Assembly: GCA_032122625.1 (NCBI GenBank)
Contig: JAQBGG010000029.1
Location: 1 to 50,965, forward strand
Direction of reading: 5' to 3'
From: CAXMST01 sp032122625
Lineage (GTDB): Bacteria; Actinomycetota; Thermoleophilia; Solirubrobacterales; 70-9
DNA length: 50,965 nt
Both the position numbers and the translations under genes were made by a program. The notes below the pieces were generated by a model. It worked only from the letters and a program-made list of their open reading frames with translations. It did not search any database and had not been told where the DNA came from. Below, piece by piece: positions 40,959 to 49,345 of the stretch. Within the stretch, counting starts at the first letter, position 1. Each line of letters opens with the position of its first letter.

Positions 40959-41683
40959 CCATCGCAGAGACCGCGACCCTCGCCGGCTCGCCGCGAACGG
41001 CCGATCCCTACCGGGACACGGCCGTGATCGACGAGCGGGCGCCGCGCTTCAACCAGACCGTTGTCGGCCTCGTCGCCCTCGCGGGGGTGATCTTCGGCTG
41101 GCCTGTCGCCTGGGCGTTGATGGCCCTGCAGCTGTTCGTCGGGGTGACCTTTGGCCGCCGTTTCTGTCTCGCCTGTCTCGCCTACTTCGAGCTGGTTCAG
41201 CCACGGATCGGCGAGGGCCGCCTCGAGGACTCGCGGGCGCCGCGGCTGGCCAATGTGATCGGGATCTTCTTCCTCGCCGGCGCGGCGCTCGCCTGGTGGG
41301 CGGGCGCGGAGACGCTCGGCACCGTGCTCGGCGGCCTCGTCGCCGGACTCGCGCTGCTCGCCGCCGGCACCGGCCTCTGCGCCGGCTGCGAGATCTACCG
41401 GCTGCAGGCGCGCCTGCGGGGAATCTCACCCCGCCACCACGACCACATCGACCCGGTTGATCTCGCGAGTCTCGGCAGCGACCCCCGCACGGTCGTGCAG
41501 TTCACCCATCCGCTTTGCACCGAGTGCCGCGAGTTGGCGGTCGAACTGGCAGCCGGCCCCGATCCACTGATCGAGCTCGACGTTCGCGATCGGCCCGACC
41601 TCGCCCGTAAGTACGGCGTCGCGATCGTGCCGACGGCTGTTGTCGTCGGACCCGACGGCGGCGTGCTCGAGCGGATCGCCTGA
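40943..41683 (+). CDS. DUF4395 membrane domain fused to a thioredoxin-like domain
   Basis: 246 residues. Residues ~25-160 are DUF4395 with helices (ALAGVIFGWPVAWALMALQL, GIFFLAGAALAWWAGAETLG, VLGGLVAGLALLAAGTGLCA) and paired Cys (FCLACLAYFE, LCAGCEIYRL). Residues ~170-246 are a thioredoxin-like domain with the redox CxxC in QFTHPLCTECRELAVELAAG and the cis-Pro in GVAIVPTAVVVGPDG. It could move reducing power across the membrane or read sulfur/redox state. ATG 40943 or GTG 40949 are possible starts. Confidence 0.8.
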   Translation: MVVTSTIAETATLAGSPRTADPYRDTAVIDERAPRFNQTVVGLVALAGVIFGWPVAWALMALQLFVGVTFGRRFCLACLAYFELVQPRIGEGRLEDSRAPRLANVIGIFFLAGAALAWWAGAETLGTVLGGLVAGLALLAAGTGLCAGCEIYRLQARLRGISPRHHDHIDPVDLASLGSDPRTVVQFTHPLCTECRELAVELAAGPDPLIELDVRDRPDLARKYGVAIVPTAVVVGPDGGVLERIA

Positions 41684-41845
41684 GCCAGATCGGGCAGCGC
41701 GGGTTATCCGGGTAATCCGGATCGCGTCGTGCCCCCTGGTAGGAGGGGCGACCACGCCGGAGTAAAGGGCTGGGCGTGCACGAGCTTCAGCGGCGTGTGC
41801 AGCGTCCGTAACCTGTCATTAAGGCCCGAGGAGGAGATTGCAGAC

Positions 41846-42547
41846 GTGGGAAGCCCTGCCCACATACTGGTTGTCGACGACGAGCGGATGGTCCGCGAGG
41901 TGGTCGCCCGCTACCTCGAGCGCGAGGGCTTCCGGGTCACCGCCGTCGGCGACGGGCAGGCGGCAGTCCGTGCCCTGACCTCGTCCCCCGATCTGATCGT
42001 CCTCGATCTGATGCTGCCCAAGGTCGATGGGCTCGAGGTTCTGCGACGCGCTCGCGCCTCGACCAGCAGCGCGGTCCTGATCCTCACCGCGCGCGGCGCG
42101 ATCGACGACCGCATCACCGGCCTCGACCTCGGCGCCGACGATTACCTGGCGAAGCCGTTTTCGCCGCGCGAACTGGTCGCCCGCGTGCACGCCGTATTGC
42201 GCCGGGCGGAGGTACCCGCGGGGGCCGCGAACGGAAACCGACCCGACGGCGCTCTCGCCTTCGGCGACTTGGTGATCGACGCCGTTGCCCGCGAGGCAAA
42301 GCTGGCCGGTGAGGTCCTCACCCTCGCTCCTCGCGAGTTCGACCTGTTGCATTACTTCGCGATCAATCCGCGCCGCGTCTTCAGCCGTGAAGACCTCCTC
42401 GACGCCCTATGGGATCTCTCCTTCGACGGCGACTCCGCGACGGTCACCGTCCACATCCGCCGGCTCCGCGAGAAGATCGAGGCCGACCCCTCGGCGCCGG
42501 AGCGGATCGTCACCGTGCGCGGTGCGGGCTACAGGTTTGAGCCGTGA
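41846..42547 (+). CDS. OmpR-family response regulator
   Basis: 233 residues from GTG 41846, with GAGGAGGAG 11 bases before it; the longer frame upstream is not protein-like. Receiver domain: acidic pair D11-D12 in HILVVDDERMV, phosphoacceptor D54 in IVLDLMLPKVDG, conserved Thr and Lys in VLILTARG and DYLAKPFSPREL. The C-terminal winged helix ends TVTVHIRRLREKI..VRGAGYRF. It is translationally coupled to the kinase by GTGA overlap. Confidence 0.93.
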   Translation: MGSPAHILVVDDERMVREVVARYLEREGFRVTAVGDGQAAVRALTSSPDLIVLDLMLPKVDGLEVLRRARASTSSAVLILTARGAIDDRITGLDLGADDYLAKPFSPRELVARVHAVLRRAEVPAGAANGNRPDGALAFGDLVIDAVAREAKLAGEVLTLAPREFDLLHYFAINPRRVFSREDLLDALWDLSFDGDSATVTVHIRRLREKIEADPSAPERIVTVRGAGYRFEP

Positions 42548-43767
42548 GTCGGGTCACCCACAATCGCTTCGGGACCGCCACGAAGGCCGCGCTGGTGACG
42601 GGGATCGGAGCGCTGGCGACCCTCGCGATCGGCGCGATGACCGGCATGCCGGGCGAGGAGCTCGGTCCGCTGGCCCTCTCCCTGGTCCCCGCCCTGCTGC
42701 TCTCGGTCGTCGCCGCTGCCGTGGCAGCGCGAATGCTCGCCGGCGCCTCGATCCGCCAGCGGACGCTTGGCGTCGTCGCCGTGGCGAGCGTTGTCGGCCT
42801 CGTGAACATGACCATCCTCGCTTGGCTGATGTACCTGGACACCTCGGAGGCAGTCCACCTCGGCGTGCTCCTGCTCTATTCGGCGGCGGCGGGTGGTGGC
42901 GCGGCCTTCGCCCTGACCGGCACGACGACCGACGCAGTCGACCGGCTCAGCGTCACCGCTCGGCGGCTCGGCGACGGCGACCTCGACGCTCGCGTCGGCG
43001 CGATCGAGGCCGAGCCCGAGCTGACCGATCTGGCCCGCACGCTCGACGACATGGCCGTCCGCCTGCAGGCGTCGATCGAGCGCGAGCGGTCGCTCGAGGC
43101 GCACCGCCTCGACATGATCACCGCCGCCTCCCACGATCTCCGCACTCCGCTCGCCAGCCTGCGGGCGATGATCGAGGCGATCGAGGACGGTGTCGTGCCC
43201 CCCGGGACTGAGCGCGACCGCTACATGAGTGAGATGGCCAAGTCGGTCGATTCGCTCACGGGGCTGACCGACGACCTCTTCGAGTTGGTCAAGCTCGACG
43301 CCGGCGCGATCGAGGCCGATACCGAGCGCGCCCGCCTGGTCGAGGTCACCACCACCGCGCTCGCCCTCTGCGAGGGGGCCGCGGTGGAGAAGGGTCTGCG
43401 CGTCCGGGCGGTCCTCGGCGATGCCGAGGGGGCGAGCTGCTCGCCGCGGCTCGCGCGCGTGATCCAGAACCTGGTCCAGAACGCGATCCGTCACACGCCG
43501 AGCGGCGGCTCGGTCGTGGTCCAGGCCGAGCGCACCGAGGACGGGATCCGTCTGCTTGTCTCCGACGATGGCGAGGGGATCCCGGCGGAGGCGCTCGAGA
43601 AGGTCTTTGAGCCGTTCTGGCGCGGCGACAGCGCCCGCACCTCAAACGGCTCCGGGCTCGGCCTGACTCTGGTCAAACGGATCGTCGAGGGCCTTGGCGG
43701 CGAGATCAGCGTCAGCTCCGCGCCGAGGGGCGGCGCAACGTTTGCGGTCTCGCTGCCCACGACTTAG
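42544..43767 (+). CDS. Sensor histidine kinase
   Basis: 407 residues. Four N-terminal membrane helices (residues ~15-125), HAMP ~125-180, HisKA with H197 in ITAASHDLRTPLASLRAMIE, then HATPase_c with VIQNLVQNAIRHTPSGG (N box), VSDDGEGIPAEALEKVFEPF (G1/F boxes) and GSGLGLTLVKRIVEGLGG (G2 box). With the short loops between helices it lacks a large sensor domain, so it may sense a membrane property. Partner of the regulator just upstream. Confidence 0.93.
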   Translation: MSRVTHNRFGTATKAALVTGIGALATLAIGAMTGMPGEELGPLALSLVPALLLSVVAAAVAARMLAGASIRQRTLGVVAVASVVGLVNMTILAWLMYLDTSEAVHLGVLLLYSAAAGGGAAFALTGTTTDAVDRLSVTARRLGDGDLDARVGAIEAEPELTDLARTLDDMAVRLQASIERERSLEAHRLDMITAASHDLRTPLASLRAMIEAIEDGVVPPGTERDRYMSEMAKSVDSLTGLTDDLFELVKLDAGAIEADTERARLVEVTTTALALCEGAAVEKGLRVRAVLGDAEGASCSPRLARVIQNLVQNAIRHTPSGGSVVVQAERTEDGIRLLVSDDGEGIPAEALEKVFEPFWRGDSARTSNGSGLGLTLVKRIVEGLGGEISVSSAPRGGATFAVSLPTT

Positions 43768-43893
43768 TCTCCCTCGCAGCAACCGCTCTACCAGACCATC
43801 GTGCTCGACGCTTGCAATCTCACCCCTTCGGGATAGCTTGGCTTCAGCAGCCGCTTTGGCAAGCGGGGCGGCGAAACCGGGAGGGGGAATCCG

Positions 43894-44310
43894 GTGAATA
43901 GGAAGGAAGGCCGAGGCGGCCGACCGTGGGTCCTCGCGATCTGTCTGCTGGTCGGTTGCTTCGTGTTCAGCGCGGCGCTCGCCAACGCGACGACGGTGGA
44001 TCGCAAGGCGAAGACGAAGGTCTCGATCACGTTCGAGCAGGACGCCGACGACGACGAGCTGTTCTTGTACGTGACGAAGATCAAGAAGCCGAGGAAGTGC
44101 AGGAAGAACCGCCAGGTGATCGTCTACCACGACGAGAACGGCAACGGCAAGCGTGACTCGGGCGAGTTCGTGATCGGTGGCGGCACGACGAACCGCAGGG
44201 GCCGCTTCGAGTTCGCATCTCGCACGGCGCCGCCCCGAGGCGACAAGATCGGAGTCGAGGTCAAGAAGAACAGGAAGTGCAAGGCCGGGAAGCGCTCGAC
44301 CAGGGCCTGA
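43894..44310 (+). CDS. Small secreted basic protein
   Basis: 138 residues from GTG 43894 after GGGAGGGGGAATCCG. N-terminal signal peptide (WVLAICLLVGCFVFSAALAN). The mature part has a DENGNGKRDSGEF run like a calcium-binding loop and a basic end KKNRKCKAGKRSTRA. Two Cys near RKCRKN and RKCKAG may pair. I do not recognise the family. It lies 126 bases after the kinase stop and may be a target of that system (inference). Confidence 0.68.
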   Translation: MNRKEGRGGRPWVLAICLLVGCFVFSAALANATTVDRKAKTKVSITFEQDADDDELFLYVTKIKKPRKCRKNRQVIVYHDENGNGKRDSGEFVIGGGTTNRRGRFEFASRTAPPRGDKIGVEVKKNRKCKAGKRSTRA

Positions 44311-44330
44311 TCCCGGGGCAGTCGGCGTGG

Positions 44331-45308
44331 CTAGGCCACCTGCGAGGCAAGCGCCTCGCGGGCGGCCTCGTCGGCGTGGTAGCTGGAGCGGACCAGCGGC
44401 CCGGCCGCGACGGCCTCGAACCCGATCCTGCGCGCCTCGCGCTCGAGCGCCTCGAACTCCTCCGGCTCCCAGTAGCGGACGACCGGCAGGTGTCGCTCGG
44501 TCGGTCGCAGATACTGGCCGACGGTCAAGACCTGGACGCGGTGCTCGCGCAGCAGGCCGAAGGCTTCGATCATCTCCTCGAAGCTCTCACCGAGGCCGAC
44601 CATCAGGCCTGATTTGGTGATCACATCGGCGCCGCCCAGCTCCTTTGCGGTCCTCAGCACACGTGCTGAGCGCTCGAACTTGGAGCCGCGGCGGGCGACC
44701 GGGTAGAGCCGCGGCACGACCTCGACGTTGTGGTTGAAGACGTCGGGCCCCTCGGCGATCACGCGCGCAAGCGGCATTTCCTGGCCGCGGAAGTCGGGGG
44801 TCAGCACCTCGACTCTGCAATCCGGTGCCTGGCGGTGGATCGAGCGGATAACGCCGACGAAAGCGCTCGCCCCGTAGTCGGGAAGATCGTCGCGATCGAC
44901 GGAGGTGATCACCGCGTGAGTGAGGCCCATCCGCTTTACCGATTGCGCCACCCGGGCGGGCTCCAGAGGGTCGTTCCAGGTCGGCACCCCGGTCTGCACG
45001 TTGCAGAATCCGCAGCGGCGGGTGCAGGTGTCGCCGAGGATCATGAAGGTCGCCGTGCCGCGCTCCCAGCACTCGCCGACGTTCGGGCAGTTGGCCTCCT
45101 CGCAGACCGTGTTCAGGTTCTCGGCCCGCATCATCCCCTTGAGGCGCCGGTAGGTCGGGCCACCCGGCGCCGGCACCTTCAGCCACGGCGGCTTGCGCTC
45201 GCGGAACGGTCGGCCCTCGACCTTCTCGGCAGCGATGCCGCCGGGTCGGGAGCGAGAGCGGGTGACGTGGATCCGCTCCACGGTGCCGGTGTCGTCCTCG
45301 ACGCTCAT
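44331..45308 (-). CDS. lipA: Lipoyl synthase
   Basis: 325 residues. The auxiliary cluster motif CEEANCPNVGECW and radical SAM motif CTRRCGFCNVQTGVP are both present, followed by AVITSVDRDDLPDYGASAFV and NVEVVPRLYPVARRGSKFER. It inserts two sulfurs into octanoyl groups to make lipoate for pyruvate and 2-oxoglutarate dehydrogenases. LipB is not next to it in the window. It follows the helical-protein gene by 33 bases. Confidence 0.97.
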   Translation of the reverse strand: MSVEDDTGTVERIHVTRSRSRPGGIAAEKVEGRPFRERKPPWLKVPAPGGPTYRRLKGMMRAENLNTVCEEANCPNVGECWERGTATFMILGDTCTRRCGFCNVQTGVPTWNDPLEPARVAQSVKRMGLTHAVITSVDRDDLPDYGASAFVGVIRSIHRQAPDCRVEVLTPDFRGQEMPLARVIAEGPDVFNHNVEVVPRLYPVARRGSKFERSARVLRTAKELGGADVITKSGLMVGLGESFEEMIEAFGLLREHRVQVLTVGQYLRPTERHLPVVRYWEPEEFEALEREARRIGFEAVAAGPLVRSSYHADEAAREALASQVA

Positions 45309-45341
45309 GCCGTCAACGTTACCGCCCGGCGGCGGCCGGGC

Positions 45342-45839
45342 TCAGCCCTCAGACAGCGGCGGGGTGGCGGCCGGCTCGATCGGTTCAGGCGTCTCGCCCG
45401 CGGCGCGCCGGATCCCACCTGGAAGACGATCCACCGCTCTGCCGATTCGTTCGACCGCACCCTCGAGTGGAGAGACCATGCTGACCGCCTGCTCGATCGT
45501 TGGCAGGGCCTCGACCAGTTCAGCCATCCGGGCTGCGACCGCATCGGCCTGCAGCTCGATCAGGACGCCCTGCTCGAGCAGCCGGCGCCCGAGCTCTCCG
45601 ATCTCACCGCCGAGATCGTTGATGTTCTTGGCCTGGCCGCCGATCCGACCGCCGAGATCGATCACCTGATCGGCCTGGCCTTCGATCCGCTCGCCCATCG
45701 TCAGGATCCTGTCGGCGCGCTCTTCGAGCCTGTCGAGCCGTTCCAGGACCCGCTCGGCGATTCCGACCATCCGGTGCAGATCGTCGGCCGCTCGGATGAT
45801 CAGTCGCGGCGGAAGCAGGATGTCGAGAGGACCGGCCAC
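45342..45839 (-). CDS. Helical protein with regular Gly-rich repeats
   Basis: 165 residues. After LLPPRLIIRAADDLHRM a long amphipathic helical region repeats every ~11 residues (IAERVLERLDRLEERADRIL, GERIEGQADQVIDLGGRIGG, INDLGGEIGELGRRLLEQ). The pattern resembles apolipoprotein/LEA-type helices that lie on membranes. No family recognised. Located between a P450 and lipA in the lipid operon. Confidence 0.65.
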   Translation of the reverse strand: MAGPLDILLPPRLIIRAADDLHRMVGIAERVLERLDRLEERADRILTMGERIEGQADQVIDLGGRIGGQAKNINDLGGEIGELGRRLLEQGVLIELQADAVAARMAELVEALPTIEQAVSMVSPLEGAVERIGRAVDRLPGGIRRAAGETPEPIEPAATPPLSEG

Positions 45840-45880
45840 CCGGCGACTTTACCGCCGGGTGGCTCGCTTGCCAACCGGCC

Positions 45881-47320
45881 TCAGCGCTCGTGCAGGCGGA
45901 TCCGCAGACCGCCCTTCGGCGAGAGCGTCGGTGCCTGCAGGATCGCGATCTCGGGGTCATCGACGAGTTCCCACTCAAACCGCTGCAGGAGGGTGGCGGC
46001 GATCGCCTGCACCTCCGTGTAGCCGAAGCGCTTGCCGATGCAGACCCGCGGACCCATGCCGAACGGGATGTAGGCGCCCCGTGGAAGCTTCGCTCGGCGC
46101 CCAGGCTCGAATCGCTCGGGCTTGAACGCGTGCGGGTCGTCCCAGACGTCGGGGAGCCGGTGGCTGACCCATGAGCTGTAGGCGATCGGCAGTCCGGCCG
46201 GGATGCCGACTCCCGCGAACTCGAAGTCGCGGACCACCCGGCGCGGCCCAATCCAGGCCGGCGGATACAGGCGCAGCGTCTCATCGACCGCCTGGGCCAG
46301 AAGCGGAAGCTCGCCGAAGAGCTGCTCCGCTCCCGCCCGACCGCCGGCGAGAACCTGGTCCAGGCCGGCCTTGAGGTTCGCGAACCAGGCTGGGTTACGA
46401 GCGATCTCGTAGGCCAGAAAGGTGACCGTCGAGGTGGTCGTGTCGTGGCCGGCAAAGAGCAGCGTGAGCACGTGGTCGAGGACCTGCGTGTCGCTGAGGG
46501 AGTTCCCCTCCTCATCCTCGGCGGCCAGCAGCGAGCCGAGGATGTCGCCGCGGTCCGCTCCGGACTCGCGACGGGCGCGGATCTCGGCGCCGACGAGCCG
46601 CTCGAGCTCGGCCCGGGCCGATTTCAGCCGCGCATAGGGGGTCCCCGGTCCGACCATGCGCTGCAGCACGAACTCCTCGCCGTGAAAGGAGAGGCCGCGT
46701 TCGAACTCGGTCGCCGTCTCGTGGGCGCGGGCCGAATCGGGGTCAAAGCCGAAGAGGGCTCCCATCGCGATCCGCATCGCCAGATTCCGGGTCCAGTTGT
46801 AGATGTCGAGCACCTGACCGTCCCCGAGGCCGGCGATCGCGGCCTCGGCCTCCGATGCCATCGTCGCCGCCGCCGTGGCAACCCGATCGCGGTGGAAGGC
46901 GGGCATCATGATCGCCCGCGACGCGTCGTGGTAGTCGCCGTCGGTGGTCAGCAGGCCGTCGCCGAGCAGGGTGATCAGATCGCCGAAGCGGCCGTGGCGC
47001 CAGACGAAGTTCTCGCGGCCGGAGACGAGCACGAAGTGGTTCGCCTCGGGACCGATCATGAACGCCTGGCGGTCATGCAGGATCCGCATCCCGAAGATCG
47101 GGCCGTGTTTGTAATAGCCGTCGAGCAACAGGTTGAGGACGTCATGGCGGGCGCGCCAGGTGCGCCTCAGGCTGAGGTTGTTCTCCCCCTTGGGCATCGG
47201 CATCCGCTTCATCGCCGCCCTGGCGAAGCGGATCTCGGTCACCATCCCGAGCGGGCCGGGGGAGGGGGGACGCGGGCCGGGACCCCGCAGCGCGTTGCTC
47301 TTGCTCGTGACCGAGGCCAT
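45881..47320 (-). CDS. Cytochrome P450 (copy 2)
   Basis: 479 residues. I-helix LLFAGHDTTTSTVTFLAYEI, ExxR in AVDETLRLYPPAWIG, heme Cys in FGMGPRVCIGKRFGYTEVQA. Close relative of the 15496-16953 copy: both share LGDGLLTTDG and GPRR after the ExxR. The ATG shares one base with the stop of the PlsC-like gene, so translation is coupled. Probably hydroxylates a lipid or terpenoid; the substrate is unknown. Confidence 0.92.
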   Translation of the reverse strand: MASVTSKSNALRGPGPRPPSPGPLGMVTEIRFARAAMKRMPMPKGENNLSLRRTWRARHDVLNLLLDGYYKHGPIFGMRILHDRQAFMIGPEANHFVLVSGRENFVWRHGRFGDLITLLGDGLLTTDGDYHDASRAIMMPAFHRDRVATAAATMASEAEAAIAGLGDGQVLDIYNWTRNLAMRIAMGALFGFDPDSARAHETATEFERGLSFHGEEFVLQRMVGPGTPYARLKSARAELERLVGAEIRARRESGADRGDILGSLLAAEDEEGNSLSDTQVLDHVLTLLFAGHDTTTSTVTFLAYEIARNPAWFANLKAGLDQVLAGGRAGAEQLFGELPLLAQAVDETLRLYPPAWIGPRRVVRDFEFAGVGIPAGLPIAYSSWVSHRLPDVWDDPHAFKPERFEPGRRAKLPRGAYIPFGMGPRVCIGKRFGYTEVQAIAATLLQRFEWELVDDPEIAILQAPTLSPKGGLRIRLHER

Positions 47321-48054
47321 CAGCGGCGCCTGCGACGGCGAGCTGCGACGCCCGCGCCGAGTCCGAGGGCGGCGATTCCGGCGGCGATCACGCCGGGGTG
47401 GGAGAGAAGGCGCTCGCGCTCGCGCTCGACCTCGGGCCAGACCTTGCCGTCGAGCAGCGCGCCGGCGGCTTCGGGGCTTGGATCGGCGGCCTCGACGGTG
47501 ATCGGCTCGCCGAACGAGACACGCACCCGGCCGGGGCGAGGGAGGGGGCCGGCAAAGAGCTTCTCGGTGCCCGTTATTGCGGCGGGCACGATCGTCGCCC
47601 CGGTCTCGAGGGCCAGGCGCGCCGCGCCCTTGTGCGGTTTGCCCAGCTCAACCGGATCGCGGACCCGGGTGCCCTCGGGGAAAAGCGCCAGCAGACCGCC
47701 GCCGCGGAGGATCTCGCGCGCGGTCTCGATCGCTTCCTCATCGGAGGATCCGCGGCGCACCGGGAAGGCACCGAGCCGGATCAGCATTCGCCCGCCGCGG
47801 CCCTCGAACAGCTCCGACTTGCCCATGAAGCGGATCGGCCGCTTCGTCGCGGCGGCAACGAAGAAGGCGTCCCAGAAGCTCTTGTGGTTCGGGGCGATGA
47901 TCACCGGCCCCTCGTCGGGGATGTTCTCGGCGCCGTCGATCTTCAACGCGTAGAGCAGCTTCATGTAGGGAACTGCCAAGCCCTTGACGGTCTTGACGAC
48001 CGGCTTGCTGGTGCCCTCCTCGCGGGCGTAACGATGTGCGTCAGCGTTGTCCAA
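47320..48054 (-). CDS. PlsC-family 1-acyl-glycerol-3-phosphate acyltransferase
   Basis: 244 residues from a TTG at 48054, 13 bases after the esterase stop; the frame is open upstream but overlaps the esterase. The catalytic motif is PVIIAPNHKSFWDAFFVAAA (the H-x4-D site appears as NHKSFWD), followed by GRMLIRLGAFPVRRGSSDEE and the substrate motif LLALFPEGTRVRDP. The Arg-rich end (VAARRRRRR) is unusual. It esterifies lysophosphatidic acid or a related lipid. The start codon is uncertain. Confidence 0.85.
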   Translation of the reverse strand: MDNADAHRYAREEGTSKPVVKTVKGLAVPYMKLLYALKIDGAENIPDEGPVIIAPNHKSFWDAFFVAAATKRPIRFMGKSELFEGRGGRMLIRLGAFPVRRGSSDEEAIETAREILRGGGLLALFPEGTRVRDPVELGKPHKGAARLALETGATIVPAAITGTEKLFAGPLPRPGRVRVSFGEPITVEAADPSPEAAGALLDGKVWPEVERERERLLSHPGVIAAGIAALGLGAGVAARRRRRR

Positions 48055-48067
48055 ACCGGGGCCCAGG

Positions 48068-49342
48068 CTACGCTGCGCGGCTGACGCGATCTCCCGAGCC
48101 GGCCTCGGCCAGCACCGCGCCCAGGAAGCGGCCGATCGCATCGGCGACCCGCGCTGTGCGCACCGAGGGCCAGAGGTCGAAGGCGTGCTCGGCGCCCGGC
48201 AACTCGACGTAGCGGACCTCCGCGGCGCTGAGCTCCTGCAGCCTCGCGACGAGGTCGCGGGCGTCGCCAACGGGAACCAGCGAGTCGCGTTCGCCGTGGA
48301 TCACCATGAACGGTGGGGCCTCCGGGTGAACGCGGAACAGCGGCGAAGCCTGTTCGTAGATCTCGCGGTTGCCGTCCAGCGGCTTCTTGATCACGATCCG
48401 CTCAAACGCCCATTCGCGAAGCTCGCGGTAGAAGCGACCGGACGAGTTGGTCAGGTCGTAGACACCGTAGAAGGGGACCGCCGCCAGCACTGAGGTGTCG
48501 GCATCTTCGAAGCCAGGCTGAAAGGCGGGGTCGTTCTCGCTCAGCCCGGCGAGCGCGCAGAGGTGACCGCCGGCGGAGCCGCCGGTGATCGCGATCCGCT
48601 TGGGGTCGATGCCGAGTTGGTCGGCGTTGTCTCGCACCCAGGCGATCGCCCGCTTGACGTCGACTATGTGGTCCGGCCAGGTCGCTTGTGGGCTGAGGCG
48701 ATAGTCGATGTTGAAACCCACCCAGCCGAGTGCCGCCAGGTGATTGAGCAGTGGGATGCCCTGCTCGAAACGTGAGCCGGAGACCCAGCCGCCGCCGTGG
48801 ACCTGGATGACGGCCGGCCGCCGCGCCGCGGTCGTCGGCGCCGGCGCGGCGATATCCGTGGCCGGCCGGTAGATATCGAGCCTTAGGCGAACGCCATCGG
48901 CTTCGGAGAAGATCCGCCCCCGTTCAACCTGCAGGTGTCGGCTGCGAAACATCAGCGGCGGCAGGGCCACGTGGCTGAGTGGCACCCGCGGGCCGTCGCC
49001 GGCGGCGGGTAGCCCGTCGAGCGCGCCCTCGACGGTGGCGGCGCTGCGATGGGCTGCGATCGCGTAACGGAGATGGAAGACAAGGGTCAGCCCGAACGCG
49101 GCGCCAACGATCTGCCCGAGCCGATGTCGAAAGCCGCCGACTGCGGCCCACGCTCCCAGCAGCAGGCCGTCGGCCAGCGAGAGCTGCCAGGCGAGTTCGC
49201 GGGCGAGGGTCGCAGCGAACCAGTGGCCGACGCGCGCCAGAAGCGACGGCGGCGCCATTGGCTCGATCGTCAGGATCCGCCGCTGCTCGCGGGCCTGGGC
49301 CCTGAGAAAGGCGCGAGCGCCGGCGTTTGCGGGCTCGCCCAT
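48068..49342 (-). CDS. Membrane-anchored HSL-type esterase
   Basis: 424 residues. Two or three N-terminal hydrophobic helices (~40-95), then an alpha/beta hydrolase with the HSL oxyanion motif VIQVHGGGWVSGSRF, nucleophile RIAITGGSAGGHLCALAG, acid in MVIHGERDSLVPVGDA and His in LPGAEHAFDLWP, so the triad is complete. It hydrolyses short- to medium-chain esters or lipids. It starts three bases after the acyl-CoA dehydrogenase stop. Confidence 0.88.
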   Translation of the reverse strand: MGEPANAGARAFLRAQAREQRRILTIEPMAPPSLLARVGHWFAATLARELAWQLSLADGLLLGAWAAVGGFRHRLGQIVGAAFGLTLVFHLRYAIAAHRSAATVEGALDGLPAAGDGPRVPLSHVALPPLMFRSRHLQVERGRIFSEADGVRLRLDIYRPATDIAAPAPTTAARRPAVIQVHGGGWVSGSRFEQGIPLLNHLAALGWVGFNIDYRLSPQATWPDHIVDVKRAIAWVRDNADQLGIDPKRIAITGGSAGGHLCALAGLSENDPAFQPGFEDADTSVLAAVPFYGVYDLTNSSGRFYRELREWAFERIVIKKPLDGNREIYEQASPLFRVHPEAPPFMVIHGERDSLVPVGDARDLVARLQELSAAEVRYVELPGAEHAFDLWPSVRTARVADAIGRFLGAVLAEAGSGDRVSRAA

Positions 49343-49345
49343 GCG

